From assembly GCA_022071955.1 (NCBI GenBank), contig JAJVIM010000005.1, positions 124,001-188,000 on the forward strand: a stretch of 64,000 bases of DNA, in the 5' to 3' direction. The notes beneath the pieces are model-generated. The model was not told the DNA's origin and made no database searches. It saw only the letters and a program-made list of their open reading frames with translations. Below are positions 60,128 through 64,000 of this stretch, one piece after another. Source of the stretch: Anaerolineae bacterium. Its GTDB lineage: Bacteria > Chloroflexota > Anaerolineae > 4572-78 > J111. Position numbers and translations under genes: made by a program. Each line of letters opens with the position of its first letter. Position 1 is the stretch's first letter.

Positions 60128-62017
60128 ATGAAGCATCACCGCGGTCAAATCTATTGGTTGTTTGGATTAAGTATCATGGGTCTTTTGTTGATCATTGTCG
60201 CCGAAGACGCCTTGAATACAACTCCGATCAAGCCTGTTTTGGCGCAGGGAAGCAGTGACTTTACCCTGACTTTTTCCACTTACCTGGGAGGTTTGCAGGA
60301 AGATACCGCCCGTGACGTCACTGCCGATAATCAAGGCAACATTTATATCACCGGAGGGACAGCATCAAACAACTTTTCAAGCCAAATTGGCGGTTGTAGC
60401 GGAACCTTTGGCGGTGTCCACGATGTGTATGTTATTAAATTGAGTCCCACCGGCAGCCTGATCTGGTGCCGGCTTATTGGCGGGCCAAATTATGACCGGG
60501 CTTATGCCATCGAGGTAGATAACCTGGGGGGAGTTTATATTGGCGGGAGAGCGGGGGCCAACTTTCCAACGACCGCGGGAGTTCTCCAACCTAACTTTGC
60601 CGGCGATGTAAACCCGGCGCAGCTTTATGGCGCTCAGGATGGATTTGTGGCCAAGCTTTCGGCAAATAACGGTTCAGTAACCTGGGCTACCTATTTTGGC
60701 ACAGACGACAAGAGTTTTGTTCGTGACATTGATATTGATAATTCCGGCCAGGTTCATTTGGCCCTGACGGCCGTTTCAAGATCGGTGCCTTATGTTCAGG
60801 CGAACGCGTTTCAGCCTAACCTTGCGGTTGCAGAAGATGGAGTGGTGGCCAAACTCTCCGCCGATGGCACCCAGGTTTTGTGGGCCACCTATCTGGGCGG
60901 TTCGGGCCAATTTGATCTGGAAACCCCTTCAATCCGGGTAGACCGCGCAACCGGTAATGTTTATGTGCTGGGGGGAACAGACTCTAACAATCTGCCCACT
61001 ACAGCCGGGCCATACGGCCCACTTGGCGGCATCAGAGATTTGCACCTGGCCAGTTTTTCAGCTACCGGGGGATTCCGTTTTGGTGTTTATCTGGGTGGCT
61101 CAGACGTTGATTTTTTGGAGACTCACGAGCTGGCTTTGGATGGACAGGGGAACGCGATTGTGTCATCCACCACACTCTCCTCAGACTTTCCGACTACAGT
61201 GGGAGCCTATGATCGGACATATAACGGGTCTGGCAATTCGGGCACCGGCGCAAATAGTAATTACCCCGGTGATGTGTTTGTATCGAAAATTTCAAGCGAT
61301 GGTTCTCAATTGCTGGCCAGCACCTTTATCGGCGGGCGTTATGGTGAAGGGGCAGAGGGTGTGAGCACTGATGCTCAGGGGAATATTTATGTAAGCGGCG
61401 CAACTTATTCTGATAATTTTCCGGTAACGACCAACGCTCACCAACTTAATAGCGGTGGCGACGCCGATTTTTTTGTGGCGAAATTCTCAGCCGACCTTAG
61501 CCAGCTCCTTTATGCTACTTATTTTGGTGGCAGTGGAACTGATTATGGCCGCACCAGTTATGCCGATGCCGCTGGTAATTTCTATCTGGCCGGTATGACC
61601 CAATCCGATAATTGGTTTACCCGTAATGCATTCCAGGCCTCCCGAGGCGGCGGCTGGGATGGAGCGCTGGTAAAATTCGGTTCAATATCACCTGCCAACC
61701 ATGCGCCTTACACGCCTAACAACCCCAAGCCTGCTAACGGTGCCGGCAATATTTTACCCAGCCAGAGCCTCAGCTGGCAGGGCGGTGATCCGGATGGTGA
61801 TGTGGTGACCTACACAGTAGCATTTGGGCCGGCCAACCCACCGCAGGTGGTCGGCCTGACAACTTTAACCGGCTATACGCCGTTGCTCAACAAAGGCGCT
61901 ACCTACTACTGGCGGATCACGGCAACCGACGGCTTGAGCACCAGCGTCGGCCCATTGTGGAGTTTTACCACCACTATTACCCAACTTCTCTACTACTTGC
62001 CGATAATTCATGGTTGA
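60128..62017 (+). CDS. Secreted SBBP-repeat beta-propeller protein
   Basis: 629 residues. The signal peptide ends near VLAQGSS. SBBP-type blades follow: FSTYLGGLQEDTARDVTADN, QGNIYITGGTASNNF, FVAKLSANNGSVTWATYFGT, VVAKLSADGTQVLWATYLGG, GNIYVSGATYSDNFPVTTN and FFVAKFSADLSQLLYATYFG. From about residue 535 a fibronectin-III-like domain (SQSLSWQGGDPDGDVVTYTV and TYYWRITATDGLSTSVGPLW) ends at YYLPIIHG. The terminal YLP motif resembles C-terminal ends of many Chloroflexota secreted proteins. AGGAG lies before ATG 60128. Function is probably adhesion or surface structure. Confidence 0.78.
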   Translation: MKHHRGQIYWLFGLSIMGLLLIIVAEDALNTTPIKPVLAQGSSDFTLTFSTYLGGLQEDTARDVTADNQGNIYITGGTASNNFSSQIGGCSGTFGGVHDVYVIKLSPTGSLIWCRLIGGPNYDRAYAIEVDNLGGVYIGGRAGANFPTTAGVLQPNFAGDVNPAQLYGAQDGFVAKLSANNGSVTWATYFGTDDKSFVRDIDIDNSGQVHLALTAVSRSVPYVQANAFQPNLAVAEDGVVAKLSADGTQVLWATYLGGSGQFDLETPSIRVDRATGNVYVLGGTDSNNLPTTAGPYGPLGGIRDLHLASFSATGGFRFGVYLGGSDVDFLETHELALDGQGNAIVSSTTLSSDFPTTVGAYDRTYNGSGNSGTGANSNYPGDVFVSKISSDGSQLLASTFIGGRYGEGAEGVSTDAQGNIYVSGATYSDNFPVTTNAHQLNSGGDADFFVAKFSADLSQLLYATYFGGSGTDYGRTSYADAAGNFYLAGMTQSDNWFTRNAFQASRGGGWDGALVKFGSISPANHAPYTPNNPKPANGAGNILPSQSLSWQGGDPDGDVVTYTVAFGPANPPQVVGLTTLTGYTPLLNKGATYYWRITATDGLSTSVGPLWSFTTTITQLLYYLPIIHG

Positions 62018-62067
62018 TTATCGGATGCTCATATTCCTGCGATGAAATTTTGGCGTAAAGGTTTTTT

Positions 62068-63765
62068 ATGTTTGCGTTAACGGTGCAAAAAAGAACCTGG
62101 ACGATTGCCATATTAGGCATAGTGATGCTTTTTGGCGCATACCTCCGGCTTTATGATTTGGATAAACAGACCATTGGGCACATCGAAGTGTATACTCCTG
62201 GCATCAGGCTGCCCGCCGGTTTAGCTGACCCCAGCCCGCGCCTGAACCTGTCCGACACTTTGATTGGCCTCCTTGTCTTCCAGGAACCACACCCTCCCGG
62301 ATATTATGTGCTAATGCTGGGCTGGACCAAACTGTTTGGTGACAGTGTTATAGCTCTGCGCTTACCGTCTGCCTTATTTGGGATAGCCAGTATTCTGTTG
62401 ATTTATGTAGTCAGCCATTATGAAGGGGACAATAGTTTAACGAGCCTTCTGGCGGCTGGCATGTTAGCTTTTAATGGGCTGCACATTTTCTGGTCCCAAA
62501 TATCCAAGATGTACGCTCTGGGGTGTTTACTTGGTTTATTGTCAACGGTTCTTCTGCTACGGCTATTAAAAGGCGGAGCCTGGCCACGGCTTTTCCTTTG
62601 GATGTATATTGGAGTAACCTTGGCCGGCCTGGCCACTGTAGTATTTTTCTGGCTGATTTTTTTTACTCACATGCTGTGGGTTTTACTGCGTAGCATTAAT
62701 AAACCGGTTATGCCGGCCTTGTTTAACTGGCAAACGGTAATCTGGATTTTGGGCAGCCCACTATGGGCACTGGTGATTTTTCAAAGCAGGCGCAGTTCTT
62801 ATATGGACGAGAACCTTTTTGCAGGCGTAAGCCATTTCCTGCAACTCGGCTTTCTGTTTGAACCAGAGGAATGGCTGGCTAATGCTTATACTATCCCTGC
62901 CGCTGCGACATTTACTTTGATTATATTGACCTTTTTTCTGGGGGTTATTGGGTTTACCGCAAAAAGAAATGAGGGTTCGGAGGCGGCATTTATAACTCAA
63001 CCACCGTATTGGGGCGTGGTTATAGCCGGGGTTGCAGCGGTTTTGATTATTCTCAAATTTGCCCAATATTCCAAACCGGTGGACCCAAGCCGAAATAGTT
63101 TGGTTGTCGCTGCCAGTGTTCTCCCGGCATTTTTGGTTCTCCTTTATTTTCTCCTGCAGCGAAACTGGGAGCACATCCAGATCGTCGAAACCATTCTGGC
63201 TGAAAAGTCGCGATGGCTAAACTCCTTTAGTTCCTTGAATTCCCTGTTGCTCATATTCCCCACCATGTTAACTGTGGCGGTATCTTTGTTTATTCCGTTA
63301 TTTGCTTCGCGAACCATGCTCTTGTTTGTTCCTTATTTGCTCATTGTGGTCAGTCGCGGAGCGGTATCATTAATTCACCACAACAGGCGTTGGATTATTA
63401 TTTTGCTTGTTTTGGCGGTTGTTCACGCCTATAGTGTTAATCACTATAAACATAGACTCTTTCACCCCACGGATTACAAGGGCCTGGCCGAGAAATGGAC
63501 TCCCGTTATCCAGCGCTCCGATTTGATCTTTGTCCAGTATGATTGGGCCACAACCCCCATTTTTTATTACCTCGATGCAAACCGTTATTATTTTGTCAAC
63601 CAGGGTTACTCTCAGAAAATCAGTCAGAATCCTGATTCCAGGGTGTGGGTTTTAACTTTTGAGGTATCTGTGCCCCAGGCTATAAGAGAGGCGTTGATCG
63701 GTTATAAGCCGGTGAAGAGTGTTGAAGCTTTGGGTATCAAAGCAGAGCTGTTTGATCGGCCTTAA
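62068..63765 (+). CDS. Polytopic glycosyltransferase, GT39-like
   Basis: 565 residues with about twelve helices. VFQEPHPPGYYVLMLGWTKL and DSVIALRLPSALFGIASILL are strong GT39-type landmarks (HPPGYY). The usual DE after the first helix is replaced by TIGHIEVYTPG, leaving a single Glu, so activity is uncertain. A soluble C-terminal stretch starts near PTDYKGLAEKWTPVIQ. GTTTTTT lies before ATG 62068 and no clear Shine-Dalgarno site is visible. Confidence 0.72.
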   Translation: MFALTVQKRTWTIAILGIVMLFGAYLRLYDLDKQTIGHIEVYTPGIRLPAGLADPSPRLNLSDTLIGLLVFQEPHPPGYYVLMLGWTKLFGDSVIALRLPSALFGIASILLIYVVSHYEGDNSLTSLLAAGMLAFNGLHIFWSQISKMYALGCLLGLLSTVLLLRLLKGGAWPRLFLWMYIGVTLAGLATVVFFWLIFFTHMLWVLLRSINKPVMPALFNWQTVIWILGSPLWALVIFQSRRSSYMDENLFAGVSHFLQLGFLFEPEEWLANAYTIPAAATFTLIILTFFLGVIGFTAKRNEGSEAAFITQPPYWGVVIAGVAAVLIILKFAQYSKPVDPSRNSLVVAASVLPAFLVLLYFLLQRNWEHIQIVETILAEKSRWLNSFSSLNSLLLIFPTMLTVAVSLFIPLFASRTMLLFVPYLLIVVSRGAVSLIHHNRRWIIILLVLAVVHAYSVNHYKHRLFHPTDYKGLAEKWTPVIQRSDLIFVQYDWATTPIFYYLDANRYYFVNQGYSQKISQNPDSRVWVLTFEVSVPQAIREALIGYKPVKSVEALGIKAELFDRP

Positions 63766-63782
63766 TTTTATTACCCTATAAA

Positions 63783-64000
63783 GTGCAGGCGCTATTGAGA
63801 ATTCACAGACTCTTTCAAACTTTTGTCTTTGTAATGGCAGGGCTAGTAATTTTAATTCCTGCTCGTCCGGCCTTGTCTCAAGAGGCGGTTACCGCATCAC
63901 AAAACGCTGAGTTGCTGCCGTGTTATGATGTGTTTGAGTTAACCGCCAAACACGATGGTATCTACGACAACAACTTTTTTGATGTTGAATTGGCTGCCGT
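63783..64000 (+). CDS. Secreted protein, N-terminus only (DUF5060-like)
   Basis: A frame opens at GTG 63783 and runs off the window after 72 codons. It has a signal peptide (hydrophobic core VMAGLVILIP, likely cut after RPALS), then CYDVFELTAKHDGIYDNNFF followed by DVELAA. This resembles the DUF5060 domain that precedes glycoside-hydrolase domains in secreted proteins. A glycosidase would suit the locus, but only the start is visible. No strong ribosome binding site precedes the GTG. Confidence 0.5.
   Translation, partial: MQALLRIHRLFQTFVFVMAGLVILIPARPALSQEAVTASQNAELLPCYDVFELTAKHDGIYDNNFFDVELAA

Overview
The window looks like a piece of a Chloroflexota (Anaerolineae-like) chromosome or metagenome contig. 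This is an inference from style rather than from a marker gene: long Thr/Pro linkers in secreted proteins, an N-terminal four-cysteine CP-LG...HRCY...FCL...CPRF domain at 25.1 kb, a secreted repeat protein ending in YYLPIIHG, and frequent TTG/GTG starts. No rRNA, tRNA or CRISPR array was seen.

Region 1 (1-1.6 kb) is a small graveyard. A lipoprotein gene is cut off after about 75 codons and abuts, in opposite orientation, the 3'-truncated end of a ribose operon (rbsD fragment, rbsK with an in-frame internal deletion, the last ~65 codons of rbsA). Next comes the C-terminal part of an IS4-family transposase with an in-frame stop. Region 2 (1.7-4.0 kb) has a secreted thermonuclease-lamin-tail lipoprotein with a strong terminator, then about 860 gene-free bases with several perfect hairpins, then a NusG/RfaH-type antiterminator that probably governs the long same-strand cluster that follows.

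Region 3 (4.2-27.5 kb) and region 5 (34.7-64 kb) form one very large cell-surface polysaccharide/glycoconjugate locus, entirely on the + strand. It holds an ABC exporter (Wzm/Wzt type), a Wzx-type flippase, an O-antigen ligase/polymerase, a WbaP/WcaJ-type initiating phosphoglycosyltransferase and a Wzc-like tyrosine kinase. It also has about eight GT2 and seven GT4 glycosyltransferases, six polytopic GT39/GT-C-like proteins, a polysaccharide deacetylase, two FAD oxidoreductases and a radical SAM-SPASM enzyme. A CDP-deoxysugar module (rfbF, rfbG, a C-methyltransferase-like protein and an NAD-dependent reductase/epimerase) lies near the end, followed by secreted beta-propeller proteins.

Region 4 (27.5-34.6 kb) is a complete lasso-peptide-type RiPP cluster inserted in the sugar locus. 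Its order is PqqD/RRE protein (B1), McjB-like transglutaminase protease (B2), asparagine-synthetase-like cyclase (C), a 54-residue precursor (A), HPr-kinase-like tailoring kinase (K), ABC exporter (D) and an NTP_transf_5 nucleotidyltransferase. The precursor has the leader pattern PxLxxxGxxxxxT, a core with two cysteines and a C-terminal serine that suits phosphorylation by K. The ring geometry is not canonical: the only suitable acceptor Asp is residue 9 if the core starts at Cys and residue 10 if the usual Thr(-2) rule is kept. This cluster is the most interesting system in the window.
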